From positions 1 through 64,000 of the forward strand of contig JAKCOZ010000326.1 of the NCBI GenBank assembly GCA_022605955.1: 64,000 nucleotides of DNA, read 5' to 3'. Positions 1 through 13,000 of this stretch are shown here, in pieces. How positions within the stretch are numbered: the first letter of the stretch is position 1; the number at the start of each line of letters is the position of its first letter. This DNA is from Rallus limicola. Its lineage: Eukaryota > Chordata > Aves > Gruiformes > Rallidae. The notes beneath the pieces were generated by a model. It was given only the letters and a program-made list of their open reading frames with translations. It did not search any database and was not told where the DNA came from. A program made the position numbers and the translations under genes.

Positions 1-424
1 TATGGTGAACCTCTTATCTGAATAGATGAATTCTTCCAGTGTGGCCTGAGCTGTACCGAGATAAACTTTGGCACAGTATTTCAATCTGTGCTGAGAAGTA
101 ACGCAGTACTATCTCCAGCATCACACTTTTCACTCAAAAGGTTCTGGTAGTAGCACCCCATGCAGGATTGCCAGTGTGAGAAGAGGTGGCCTTTTCATCA
201 GAATGGCTTTCCCATTCATCACAAGGCGACCTGATCAGTATTCCTTTCTTGGCTGGCTGTAAGGAGTGGACAGATCTAAACACCTAAGGACTGGTTTGGA
301 AGCACTGTAGAAGAGAGGTAGACAGATGTAAGCAATACTGTAATTGGTAGTGCTGAATGAAGTTACTGTCTAGTGTTGAAGAGCCTTGGTGATGGGTTGT
401 GGTGATTGTTGTGCTGCAACTCTT
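1..424. other. Unassigned unique-looking DNA
   Basis: Moderately complex sequence with no open frame or repeat that I recognise. It is less AT-rich than the following 1.9 kb. It could include the 5' part of the ancient CR1-like tail called just downstream, but I cannot align it to anything. Confidence 0.3.
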
Positions 425-483
425 CTTCTATGTCTGTTCTTGGAGACAGAATATTGATCAGATAGACTGGTCTGATCCAGAAA
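425..483 (+). mobile_element. Possible ancient CR1/L3-like 3' tail
   Basis: The stretch runs from a GGAGACAGAATATTGATCAG-type segment into a GGTCTGATCCAG-type ending. From memory this resembles the 3' end of old amniote CR1/L3 LINEs, whose consensus has GATACTGGGCTAGATGGACC followed by TTGGTCTGACCCAG. It is strongly diverged and lacks the ATTCTATG ending of the younger CR1 copies here. The call rests only on this short remembered match, and an unrelated sequence is possible. Confidence 0.35.
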
Positions 484-2403
484 ATTATTTATATATTTAT
501 TGGTAGTTTACAAATATTAATGCAGTCATAGTTACATTTGTATAGATTATTTTATAAATTTTTTAAATGCTTGCAAGTCACTTAGAAAAAAACCTGTGTG
601 ACATGGTTTACTGAAATCTAATAAAGCTTCTAGAAATGTCACTGGTTTCTTTATTTTTTTCCTTGAGATGAATACTTCCCTTTCAAGAAAACTCTTAATG
701 TGTGAAATACTATTTAATTAATATCAGTGGTTATAAACAAATTTTTTTTTTCCTGATATGACTCAGAAGCTTTCATGTACAACATTTCTTAAAAAATTCT
801 GTCAAGGTGAGAGAGTAGTTATTATGTTTATACCATATAAATGATCTCTTAACAATTGTAAGCAATCACAAGGATGAATTTCAGTTAAATCTTATAAAAA
901 AATAACATTGTTCTAATTCAGGTGTCTTCCTGAAGAAATTTAAATTATAATTAATCAGGATTAGTAACAAAGAAACTGAAAAAAATTTGAATTCTAAAGG
1001 AACTAGAAGTAATAAATAAAATAAGATAAACAACTGATATAAAGACTGACATTTAAGAAGTAATCCTTACCATTAAATGTTCAACACTGAGATAATTAAA
1101 TGTAAAATCAGTTATAGAGTTTAAATGAAATCCAAGTTGTACAATGGCAACACATCTTTTTTTTTAAATTGCAGTTAGGTAAAGTATAATAGAAAGCGTT
1201 TTGCTGTTTGTTTGTTGTTGTTTTTTTGGTTTTTTTTGGTTTTTTTTTTTTATTACATTATGTGTGCCTGCCCACCCTTTCTTTTTCAAAGCCCTTCAAG
1301 AAAGGGAAAAAGTTGAATGGATTTAATAAGCTTTAGACTAAGCTTTGTTTAGTGTGAGTGTCAAATTTATCTGCATAGTCTCAGTAAGAGAATGTGGTAA
1401 GTTACAAAGTTGAAGTGAGAATATTTTTGCAAGTAATATTTTGATGAGAAATCTTGAGAGGCTTAACTTATTCTAAGTTAGGGTAGCCAGTCGAAAAACA
1501 TATTCAGTAGCAATTGCCCACACTGATACCTAACATGAACAGAATTGGGTTAATGGCACAATAAATAGATGGATTAGATAGACAGACAGACAGATAGAGA
1601 GCCTGGTAAAATATACAAAACCACTCAGATGTCTGGCACATTCAAACTTTTAACTTGGGGGATGTGGGGTGGTGAAGTCCAGAAATGTAGTTAGGTTTAT
1701 GTTCTTAAATAACACTTAGCTACTTATCAGACAAGCAACTACCCCAGAAATGGAAAAATTACTTGTGTGTATAAGTGTTTTCCAGCGCAAATAAGGAATT
1801 CACAGTTTGTCCCTGTGGCCATTTTATAGAATTATTATCTCTGAGTGTTGGATAGGATTTCTCTCAATAATTATAAGGTGTATATACAATGGTACAGATG
1901 ACTAAAATAGCAAAGCTGCATCTTTAATCTTCTACTTAAAATTCAGCAACAGTAGTAAGTGTAAAAACTATGAAATATATTTGAGGCTAATATACAAATA
2001 CTCTGAATTCACCTCATGTCAGTACTGTGTATGCCATACTTTACATCAATGTCATTTTTCTTAGACACATATAGAAACGTTTGTCAGCTATGAATGTAGG
2101 TTTTTATACTTATTTCCGTATCTATTGGGTCTAAAACTTATACCAAGAGGAATAGTAAAAGCTGATTTGATTTGTGTCCTCAAGGGAAGCAAGTGGATTT
2201 CATATCTTTCATCCTATCAGAGAGCAGTAAGAGTACGTCCCATTTTCTTAGTGCTTTACCTTTGCACTGTACTTAGTGACCACACCAAAAATGGCATGGT
2301 GGTAATGATTGACTGCTATGAGATGGGAGACATGGCTGCTGTCCTGATCTTTAGGATTTTAGAACCTAAAACAACTAGCTAGTTCCACAAGAGTTTTCCA
2401 GTT
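484..2403. other. AT-rich unassigned stretch
   Basis: About 1.9 kb with no recognisable gene. It holds a G/T-rich low-complexity run near 1203-1251 (T homopolymers broken by GG), a short GATA/GACA-type run near 1575-1600, and many small A or T runs. An 85-codon open frame at 2125-2382 has no family resemblance and is treated as chance. Confidence 0.4.
1203..1251. repeat. T-rich low-complexity tract
   Basis: The tract begins with GTTT-type units and continues as T homopolymers of 7 to 12 bases separated by GG. Similar A/C- or T/G-rich tracts recur many times in the window and probably derive from decayed homopolymers. Confidence 0.7.
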
Positions 2404-3679
2404 TCACAGAATCATAGAATCACAAGGCTGGAAAAGACCTTCAAGATCAAGTCCAAACATTCCCATCTTATGCTAAAGCATATCCCTAAGTACCAGATCT
2501 ACCCTTTTTTTAAACACATCCAGGGGTGTGTTTAAAAACCAACCTCCCTGGGCAGGGGTGTATTTAAAAACCACCTCCCTGGGCAGCCTGTTCCAGGCCC
2601 TGACAACTCTTTCAACAAAATATTTTTTTCTAACATATAATCTGACCCTGCCCTGGGGCAGCTTTGTGCCATTTCCCCTTGTCCTATCTCCTGTTAACTG
2701 GCTGAAGAGACCATCATCCACCTCTCTACACCCTCCTGTCAGGTAGTTGTAGGCAGTGATAAGGTCTCCCCTCAGCCTCCTCTTTTCCAGACAAAACATC
2801 CCCAGTTCCCTCAGCTGCTCCTTATAGGATTTGCTCTCCAGACCCTTCACCAGCCTGGTTGCCCTTCTCTGGACTCACTGTCCTTCTTATGGTGAGGAAC
2901 CCAGAACTGGACACAGCACTTTGAGGTGTGTCCTCACCAATGCTGAGAACAGGGGCACAATCACCTCTCTAGACCTATTTGCCACACTAGTTTTGATACA
3001 AGCCAGGATGCCATTGGCCTTTCTGGCCACCTGGGCACACTGCAGCACTCTACACTTGGCATTGTTAAACTTAATCCCACTAATCTCAGCCCATTGGTCC
3101 AGTCTGTTCAGATCCCTCTGAAGAGCCTCCCTACCCTCAGGCAGATCAACACTTCCTCCCAGTTCAGTGTCATCTGCAAATGTAGTGAGGGAAGATCCAA
3201 TCCCTTCATCCAGGTCATTGATAAAGATGTTGAACAAGACTGGACCCAGGACTCAGTCCTGGGGGATACCATCATGACTGGTCCTCAGCTGGATTTTGTT
3301 CCATTCACCACCACTGTTTGGGCCCAGCCATCCAGCCAGTTTTTAACCCAGCTGAGGGTCCAACTCTCCAGGCTGTTGGCAGCCAGTTTCTCAATCAGAA
3401 TGCTGTGAGAAACAGTGTCAAAGGGTTTACTGAAGTCCAGGTAGACAACATCCACAGCCTTCCCCTCATCCATTCAGTGAGTCACCTTGTCATAGAAAGC
3501 GATTAGGTTAGTTTCACAGGATTTACCTTTTGTAAACCCATGCTAACTGGGCCTGTTCCCCTGGCCATCACACATGTGCTGCATGATAGCTCCCAAGATG
3601 ACCCTCTCCATGACCTTCCCCAGCACTGAGGTCAGACTGACAGGCCTGTAGCTCCCTGGGTTCTCCTTCCAAACCTTCT
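2404..3679 (-). mobile_element. CR1 LINE, 5'-truncated, minus strand
   Basis: The 3' end lies at the left, where the plus strand begins TCACAGAATCATAGAATCAC, the complement of the CR1 terminal repeat. Reading leftward, the element encodes remnants of ORF2. A palm segment with the YLDFS...FDT motif lies at 3285-3473. The FADD active-site motif is at 3169-3180 with both aspartates kept. The C-terminal region at 2473-2850 carries [19 protein letters not shown] and the [11 protein letters not shown] motif. The frame is broken between these pieces, so this is a dead copy. The homology ends near 3679, where CR1 would continue toward its endonuclease, and I see no target-site duplication. The copy is identified from the family's well-known protein and 3' sequence; the exact subfamily is not assigned. 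Confidence 0.93.
2521..2583. repeat. 32-bp tandem duplication inside CR1
   Basis: Positions 2521-2552 and 2553-2583 are near-identical copies beginning CAGGGGTGT and ending CCTCCCTGGG, with one substitution and one missing base. Only one copy is expected at this place in CR1, so the duplication happened in this copy. Confidence 0.85.
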
Positions 3680-6150
3680 GAGTGTCTGACAATTAGGTAC
3701 TGCTTAAAATCTAAACCTCTGTGTAGTGAGAGCTGCAAAGGTGTGTTAATGCTGTGCAGGCATAATAGGTTTTGGGTATGCTCCTCAGTTAACAAATATT
3801 TTCAAGGGTTTATGCATTTAACATCATGTCTTCCAAGACATTAATAGAGAGAGGCTGGATATTCTTCAAAAGGTTCTGGCATGGTTACTTGACAGTAGAG
3901 GGCCAAATAACACCCGAGAATAATTGGGAATTGGGGGTAGGGGGAAATTAAAAAAAAACCCAAACAACAAAAGAACCCAACAACTGCAATGCATTGATGA
4001 TTCACTTTTAAGATTAACTAACACATATCTCTTGTCCTCTTTAAAAGTGTTAATAGTGATGACATTTATTTATTTTAGGTGTGTTTCTTAGTTATGCTGC
4101 TATGTTTCTTTTTTTTTTGTTTTGGTTTTTTTTTAATAATTATACAACTTAAAGGGAAAATATTTTATGTTTTATCAAAACCTTTGCTTCATGAACAATA
4201 TTTCAAAGATAAAAGCTTGTTTTAAATTAAACTGCCAATTAAAAAAGTAGATTTTCAAAGATGGTGTTTTTTTTTCCCTCAAATCTACTTTAGCAAACTA
4301 ATGACATATATATATATATTTATATTTTGCTTTGCTTCCTGTTTGATAACCTGAGAAGTTTATCATTGGCATTTGTCCATCCATGTCATAAGATCTAATT
4401 CTTCATGTCCTTGTGTGTTGCTATTGTCATTTATGGACCTGAGCCACACAGCTCTTATAGCCTTTCATTTTACCACAGGAGAATAGTATGTATGTGAGTT
4501 GGAGATTGGAAAGGGATGGAAAATTATTACAATATTTATTACTAGTCCAGAAAATGTCTACACTTTTTAAGAAGCAGAAAATGGATTGCATCTTTCAAAT
4601 GTGTAAATTTAGTCTACCTTTTTCAAAATCTGCCACTTTTAAAATCTCCAGAAGACTCTTGTAGGCATTAGACTCTTCAATCCATTGAAAGGTAGAAGAC
4701 CTTCAGAGGAAAGTTCTTTGCTGGAGTAGGATCATCACAAATCCAGAGAGGAAACACAAGCAAACAAATAATTACTTGATGGAATTGCAAATGGGACAAA
4801 GATGTTAGATGTTTGCTGGATAAATTGGAACTGAATTTCAAAGACATAGAAGCAACTTTTTTGAGGTGATTCCATATTTCATGTAGAAAAAAAAAATATC
4901 TCTTGATTTCTCAAAAAAATGGTGTACAGGATTCTGGTACTCCAGAGATATTTTAAAAAAGTGTCTCATGTACTTTTTTGAGCCAATGCTAGTACCTAAT
5001 TAGAAACCCTTTTGGTCTTTGAAGTGCTGTGAGAACAAATTTTTTAGAGACATTCAGTAGGCTGGGTTTTTATTAATTGAAAAAAAATTTTCATTCCCAT
5101 TAAGTGAGTTCATGGGTTTAACTCACAGTAATCTAAGTCACTAACTGAAAAAAAAACCAAACCAAAACAAAAAACAAAACAAACCAACACAATTTGGGAC
5201 AACAACACTTCTGGTAGTTAAAAGTCTGAAAATTGGGGAATGGGGGAGGGGGAATAAGGGGCGTGAAATTAGACTCTTCCAAGAGGACTTTAAGGCACAC
5301 TACTCTGTAGCCTAGATGAAATATCTAAATGTCATTTACCTAGACTTACTGCATAGTCAGTGGAGAGAAACTGGGATGTCTCAATACTGATTTTTCCTAC
5401 CTATCATCTAAAGTGCCATTTTTGAATTTTTTAACTCTCAATGCTCACAGCTGAGGAGACATACAAAAATTATGTTCTTAACTTTATTGTCTGTTAACTG
5501 CCTAATGTTGTATCAGGTGAATCTGAGTTCATTTCTACCATTCACCCCCTTTTCATAATGACATTTCCTGACCGTTTGAGAAGGTGGGCATGGGAATATA
5601 TTTCAGGAAGTTTGCCCTGTTTTATTTGTTCTGCATAGAAATAACAAGACACTAATTTTGGGCATGAATGAGTTCATATGTTCTGTCAGAATCAAATGCA
5701 CTAAAAAAAAGCAAACAAAATTTCTTTTTACAACATATAGATGCAGAAAAATTTAATACGTACTTTACTGTCTGAGATGTCTAATCTTGTACAATGATGT
5801 TACACAAGTTTTGCTACAGTTCTTATTCTTTAAAGGTAGAGATAGTGAAATGTCAGCCATTTGATTATACAGAACTTGCTCTGGCTTCTCTTCCAACTTT
5901 TGTCTAATATTAGATAAAACACATGACATCTTCAGATAGTGGCACAGTATATTATGGTAGGATGTTATACTGAACAAATGTTATTTCTTATTACCTGGCC
6001 AATCTTGTGATAACTGTGGTTTTGGGAATAGACTTTGTTTAAAAAAAAAAAAAATGTTGGGGGGAGGAAGAGGAGGAGGGAAAAGAGAGGGGGTTGGTGG
6101 GAGAAATTACATGGTCCACTTTAAAATCTAATTCAAAAAAGGTCCCAGTG
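3680..6150. other. AT-rich unassigned stretch
   Basis: No gene or dispersed repeat recognised. It contains an A-rich run with interspersed C near 3947-3975, T runs near 4110-4135, a short TATATA run near 4307-4323, an A/C-rich run near 5143-5190, and a G-rich purine patch near 6055-6095. Short open frames here have no protein-like character. Confidence 0.4.
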
Positions 6151-6436
6151 ATTCATCCTTTCCAGCTCCAAGGCAAACAGTGAGATTGGTAGCACATTCA
6201 TAATTCAACATGGTTAAATGCCAAGGGCCGAACAGAGAGCACCCTCCCGGCCAGTACGAACAGAATGACATTCATGGTTGATTCAGCTCCTTGCAGCAAG
6301 CTGTGTAATTGGAAAAACCAAGGGAAATGACCCCAGACTCTGTGTCCTGCTGATGTCAAAATACATTCGTATCACTCTGACAAGTGGCCAGTTTGGAGGC
6401 TTCCTTAGAATAGGAAGCCGAGAGGAACGGTAAGAG
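6151..6436 (+). other. Complex stretch: candidate conserved element or exon
   Basis: The stretch is higher in sequence complexity and CpG content than its flanks. On the plus strand an open frame of 54 codons runs from just after a stop at 6266-6268 to a stop at 6431-6433. Its last part reads KYIRITLTSGQFGGFLRIG followed by SREER. The G-T at 6430-6431 lies in AACG|GTAAGA, a fair splice-donor context, so an exon ending at 6429 is possible. I recognise no protein family. A conserved non-coding element or chance are alternatives. Confidence 0.25.
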
Positions 6437-6559
6437 CTTGTGAGAAGTCTGAAATAGCTACAGTATAGGTAGGCTATAGACTATAGAGTAGACGCTTTGT
6501 AAGATTCGTGCCTGGGTTTTGAAATGGATTGAGAAAAACAGGCTCAGAAGAGGACACCT

Positions 6560-6800
6560 GTTTGCACAATTTCGTGTCTTAATTACACTGCATGATAACC
6601 AATGTGCTTAATGGCACCTGCTGTAATTACTGAACATGTAGACACTGCTGTAACACTGATCAGCATGATCAATAGAAATGGATGGGCTATTTGAGGATGC
6701 TGACACGTATCATCTAAAAAATATGATCTGTATTTTATCTGGACAAAGAGAAAGGGAAAATGATAATCTAGGACATGCATGTTTCAGGAGATCTGAAGCT
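6560..6800. promoter_or_regulatory. Candidate enhancer-like stretch with TAATTA cores
   Basis: Two TAATTA homeodomain-type cores lie close together near 6580 and 6623, in non-repetitive sequence that also holds GATCAGCATGATC-like half-palindromes near 6658-6670. Such clusters are typical of developmental enhancers in gene deserts, but this is inference from motif content only; in AT-rich DNA these hexamers also occur by chance. Confidence 0.15.
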
Positions 6801-6963
6801 CTATATCATTTGGGGTTTTCAAATTCCTTCAAAGGGGAGAAAAATGGTTCTGAGTTAAGACCATCTATGATACATACTTTTCCTGTCAGATCACTGATAC
6901 AAAATATAATTTAGCAAAACAGTGTCCAGTGAGGATTTAAAAGTAAGTAGTACTACCTGCATA

Positions 6964-7036
6964 GTAATAAAGTATTATTATTAATACATTGTAATTAATA
7001 ATAATCAATATAATAATATATCATTATTAATACATG
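6964..7036. repeat. TAA/ATT-rich degenerate repeat
   Basis: A run of TAATAA, ATTATT and AATATA words with almost no G or C. It contains ATTATTAATACAT twice, at about 6975 and 7023. Simple AT-rich repeat, possibly an old trinucleotide microsatellite. Confidence 0.65.
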
Positions 7037-10000
7037 CACACAATCTTACTCAGTTGGATTTTTCCATCTGTTAAAAGAAGAAAATGAATGGCATTAAACA
7101 AATGAACAAATTGGTTTCCATTCATTTCTTCTGAGCTATGGACTGTCACTTCCACAGTGAACTGTGGAATGAGGATCAGCCACATTTATACACCATTTAA
7201 ATGGTTCAGATTTTGGGGGGAGGAGAGGGGACCCAGAAAATTATGTCCTTTAGAATGTCTCTACCACTCCGTATCTGTTATTTCAGAAATTTATTATAAA
7301 ATGGTTCCAGATAGTAATCTAAATAATTTACTTTCTTTTTACTAATCTTGGCTAGCTCTTGGTACATTTAGAATAGATTTTTTTTTTCCTTGGGTGTTGT
7401 GGTTAATTTATTAGAAGTTTTACTATATCCTGAGCATACAGGCACTATCATCTGAGTATAGTAATTGAAGATATGTGGTCTTCTGCTTCATTTATTTATA
7501 TCAGTTGTAATGTTTATTGTAAAGGTGAAATGCTTAATGTTTGTTCAGATTATTTTTCATCAATATTATATTAATTCAGGTGTATTATTTTTGTTTGTAC
7601 CATTGCTCAGAAATAGTTCTTAAAAAATGTTCCACATTCTCTCAAATCCCTAATTAAAAAAAATTTCCCTAAATAACTCATTTAAGTAGGTTCCATATTG
7701 AGCCAGAGATCCATAACAAAGCACACATCATTCCTGACAAATCTCACCTTTTTTCTCTCTCACATAAATATTTAAGATCAAGTTTGTATACACTTAAACA
7801 TTACTGCTAAGCCTCACTTCTCAATAATACTTGATCTGAAGTGTTTGTGGTTTTCTACTGTTAGCATATCTTTACAGATCTTCACCTCTGCCTATGCTTG
7901 AAGAGACATCTGAGAGCAATATTTTTTTTAGTGGTTTTTTTTTGGCTAGTGTTTTTTTTTTCCTGATGTTTGTCCAGTATTAGGCAAAAAATCTGGTGAT
8001 TAATTAATGTCATGTGTCTGGCCTGTGCTTTTTTTACAGACATGTCACACATGCATTACTGTTGTTACCTGTATCAGCATGACCTAAGGACATTGCAACT
8101 GAGATGACAGCTAATATCTGCACCGTATTACAGTAAAAGATTGACCCTGTTCCAGGAAAGTTACAAGATACAAAGATAAACTCTTGAAATTTTTTGTTTT
8201 GTTGTTGTTGTGCCTTTTCCTTTACAGTAGTTTAGAGATAAGATCTCTCTTCTGTTTAGAAATAAATGAATTCTGCTCCCCGAGATTGAAGTCTTAGACC
8301 TGTCCAGGAACAGAATGCTCCAAAAGTGTTACAGTTGAGGGATGGGGAACAGGGGAGAGCTCTGGAGAGTAAAATAAACTTAATGATTGCTCTTAGTTTC
8401 TTGACCTTGACCATGACATTTGTGGTCTAGGTTAACTGGTGTAAATTGTCTCAATTTTAACAAAGGTATGTATATACACCTGTTCAATCAATCCCAAATT
8501 TTACACATTTTTAATAAAGACTAGGCAAGGATACTTTTTGTGGCCCTTAATTCTGCAATATAATGTATGACTCATTGAAAACTCCAAGCCAGTTAAAGTG
8601 AAATGGATCAAGAACTGACATGGCAGAAATGGGCACCCTGTGAACTTGTTATACCAACTGCCATGTCTAAGAAGCATATATACTCTCTAATATTTTTTAA
8701 CCTCCTTGCATTGTGGTGTGTGTGTGTGCATGGCTGCCTGAACTTACACCCATATGTGCAAACACACACAAATATGATTATGCATACATTTGAATGTTTT
8801 TATCTAATAAAATATTTCTGATGGGAGCCGCAAGAGTGTCTAAAGAAATGTAGCACATAAGTTTGTATGAATCACCCATCTATTGGGCATCTAATTCCCA
8901 TAGGTACCTTTAAAAATCCAACTCTTATCTAGTTGAATGTATAATTCACTACAAATTATTTGCTCAGCTCTACTCTTAATGATGATACTTAGCTGTAGCT
9001 GAATATCATTTTTCATCTTCACAGTGCTTTTCATTCATTAACTAATTCATTAGTCTTCTAGATGTCACTTGTAAGATTTTCCTGATATGCAGCTTACATT
9101 TTCTTTTTGCTCCAATTCTTCCCATGGCTTTCACAGATATATTCCATTAGACTTTCCTTTACAGCATTTAATTTTCTCTTGGTCTCTTTCTCATGGCCAA
9201 ATTTACTTCTGAAGTAACACTACTGTAGTCAACTTGAGTGAAATTATATGATTGGTATATCTGGCCCTTGGTGATGATGACATTCTTCAAATATAGTCCT
9301 TCTAGATATTTGTCCTGCTCTGAACAACCTGCTATCATTAGGCCAAGCTATACATATTTACAGATGTTTTTTTTCAATGTTCCTCATAAATCAATTCCTC
9401 CAGCCCCTCAATCATGTTGGTTGATCTTGTCTTTATTACCACCAATTTGCTCCCAGTTACGAAGTGCTTAATAGTTTTTCTGAATAAATTTAAGTCAAGA
9501 ACTGACACACGGCAGGGGAACTGCTTTAGGTGTGAAATAATTGCAAGTTCTGGTGGTGTTCTGGAGAGGGGGAAATTTTGCCCTTGTCAATTATGTTGCC
9601 TCCTCAGTTCTGCATAGATAGTAAGAAACAGAAGGCAAATATTTTCATTTAAAGGAAAACAGAGATAAACCATGATTATTCCCTAAAAAAAGACCACAAA
9701 CAACAAGCCACCCCCTATTTTTAATTTACTTCTGAAAATCAGTTTAAATATGTCCTATAAAAACATATATCTTCTAAGTTTGTAGGGATGGGAAATAGAA
9801 AATTTAATTTTACCTAAACTGTCTTTTGTCAGAGACATCAGTTTCTGATTTGTTCTATTCTTAATGGAAACACAGATAAATAATTTAAATTTTAAATTAC
9901 ACTTGTTGACATTTCTCTGTATTCCTCTTATTTCATACAATAGTTACTTGCCATCTGCTCACCTTCAGATCTTTTCTATTATTTTTGCCTCCATTAATCC

Positions 10001-13000
10001 AATCAAAATACTTCTAAAAGCTGATTACTTGCCTTCTGTGACACTGGTTCCAATCTGTTTAAAAAAACCCCACATTTCACTCTTCTTCCTAACAATGCTT
10101 TTTCTAACTCATTTTCATCTTTTTCTCCACAGCTTTACACTATCCTACTTCACTGGATCTCATATCTTCTTCCCCTGATAACTCCATAACCTGTAACAAT
10201 GATCTGAGTTTGTTACTCCCTGTTGACTTCTCAGGACCTGAACTGAGGCAAACTACATCCCACCAAACTCGAGTCACCTTAGCGGGAGGACAATGTTCTA
10301 TTACTACACTGTAACAAGATCTAGCACCTCCTTTATATAGTCTATGCCAAGTTGTCAATTGCCCCAACTATGATAACTTATGGTTCATGTAGATGAACCA
10401 TATATGAACTTTTATATCTTACATAGGAAAGTGTAACACCGATTTGGTGAGATTGAGAGCATCTATAAGAGGAAACCCTAAGAACAGGGAATCGGCTATA
10501 GCTTGATTTTTATGTTATAATATAAATGCTTTAGTTACAAATGAAGACAAATCCGGTGAATAATTTTCAGCTATGTTTTTTTGGGAGGGAGGGGGTGTTG
10601 TTTTTTTGATGAGCATACCTCTTTCTGTATGTGTATACATGTTTCTGTACGTAGGGCTGAGGGTGGTGTGGGGTCCATTATATTGTTTAAAAAGTGTGTG
10701 AGTTTGAGAGAATTGATTTCTTATACAAAGAATGCTGACTATGTTGAAAAATATGTTTCTCCAAAGAAACCGAAGAGGACTGGCAGGTCTATCATATTGA
10801 TAAATATGGTACATGAACAATGTTTTATTTACATACTGAAGTATTTCTTTGAAATGGAATCCATATGCTTAGGCTGCAACATCTCCTCATCTGTAATCCT
10901 GAATTGTCTGAAGAGAGCTTTAATTATTTGAAAAGCAGTGTGTTTGCAATAGCAACTGGTATGTTATTACTTATGCATGAGAAAATTCAGTCGTGACTCA
11001 ACTTGTTTAGGCTGTTAATAAAGTCTAAGTTAAAAATCCCACCAGGGTCAGTTAGAAAATCTAAGTAGAAACTCACATTAATATTATTCTTAATATTACT
11101 AAGCAGAAAGTTGAAAGGCAAAGCATAAAGTATTATACATGCATACATGTAAAAAAGATATTCCTCTGCAATATTTTGTATTGACAGATATGTTTATACA
11201 GTGCTTACACAGAGGGAATGGTAGGAGAGGGAACTTGAATTGAATCTGAGATGCAACAAACTTCTGAAGATTTTGAAGAAAAGCCATTTCAGTCAATTAA
11301 TTCTGAAGCAATTGGATTGAAACTAACAATGAGGATATAAACTCGGTAACACTGGAGTTCTGGAATTTCACTTAGGATCATGACCTTAAACTCAGTTTTC
11401 CAAAGTTTAAAGGTGCTCACATTGGGACTGGCAGTATTACCAGAAGGTTTGGATGCTTTCATAGATGATGTTTTAAACAAGACATTTCTGCAACCTGCAC
11501 ACTACCTTTATCTCTGAAGATCTCTATACTGCTAATAAATGTACACTAAGAAGGTAGCAAACACCAACTTGCCTGCCTTCCATACACTCTCACTGAGCAT
11601 TAACTATTGATGACAAGTGGAAATAGGATAATAGGCTTTTGTTACATGATGTTCTCTAAAAAGTCATATCCAAAAGCCTTTTTTGAATATGTGGCATTTA
11701 CAAAGTATCACAGGGTAGAAAAAAAAACTGTGGCAGGTTTATTTTTTTTACCATGGTGTGGCTGTTGCAAATCCAGAAAGAGTGGAATAAGCCAGTGCAT
11801 TCATTAATTGGCTGTAACTAAAAACCACTGAAGGCTTGAAGAGAAGGAAAGGCTGTATCTGGAAGAAACATGCTTTGCTACTTTGATTTGTTGGCCAAGC
11901 TGCAGCAGATGCTATTGAAACTGGTGCCTGCAACTTGGAAATTAAAAGAGAAAGAAAGAAATGGAAGGGAGGGTAGGGCTCCAAGACTGATTACTGCTGC
12001 ATAAGCATTTTGTCATAAGCAAAAAAGGAAGGCAGACCAGATAGGGGCCTCTAACAGTGACAGAGATAAAGAGGCTAAAGTTTAAAAGCACAGAAGTTTA
12101 ACTGCCAGTGTTTATTTATAGCTTCGTACATACAAAGGCACTGCTATTTCAGGGAAACGGCACTATTTTTTATATGTGTCAGTTTTGAATAGTCCAGACA
12201 CAGTAAAAGTAAAATAAAGTGAACCGCATGTGTTAAGGAACAAATTTAAATAGCAATGGCTCTGAGAATAAAGTGTACATTAAAATAAAGGAAGAGGCTA
12301 TAGCTCATTTAATTTGCAGAATAAATCTCTGACAAAGATCCCTGTCTTGGGTACAGAGATGATATTAGGAATTGAGAAAAAGATATAAGCTACAGTCTAA
12401 TATAATATGTGTGTTTGCATATATGTATCCCACTATCTATCCATCAGTAATACATACATACCCAGAAACATACATGTTTATATTATTCATTAATATACAA
12501 AGGATGCCTATTAGTTGTAAGGATACCTTATTTGGCAATAAATTTCTTCAGACAAGAGTTTTCCTTCTTTTTATATATTACCCATATCCAGCATGGAGAG
12601 ATAATTGGTTCTATAAGGATAAAGAAGTTGTGCTTTCTTGTCACCTTATTTCCTACTGACAGTATCAGAACTGTTCAATAAATGCAAGTCCTTCACACTT
12701 TGATACACAAGTTTTACTCATTATATGCCACATGGTGTAAAGAAAAAAAAAAAAAAAGTGGATCATATGAAAACTATTTTAGTATTTTGTAGAACTCCAC
12801 TGGACTGTGTTTTCAATTTCTCTATAGAGATAATAGCTATCAAGCTAACTCTTTAAACAATTATAGCTGGGTGAAATCCCATCTTCAATTTGCTTTAAGT
12901 GAAAGATACAATATATTTTATTAATATATTTAATTAATATGTTATTAACTAAGTGCTGAATTTATATTTCTCCATTTTTTATGGAGGCCTAAAGAAGGAT

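Noticed and set aside
2125..2382. 85-codon plus-strand frame upstream of the first CR1
   Set aside because: No recognised domain, no splice signals that define it, and ordinary composition for AT-rich DNA.
9864..10178. 104-codon plus-strand hydrophobic frame
   Set aside because: T-rich DNA yields F/L/I/S-rich translations; there is no supporting start or conserved motif.
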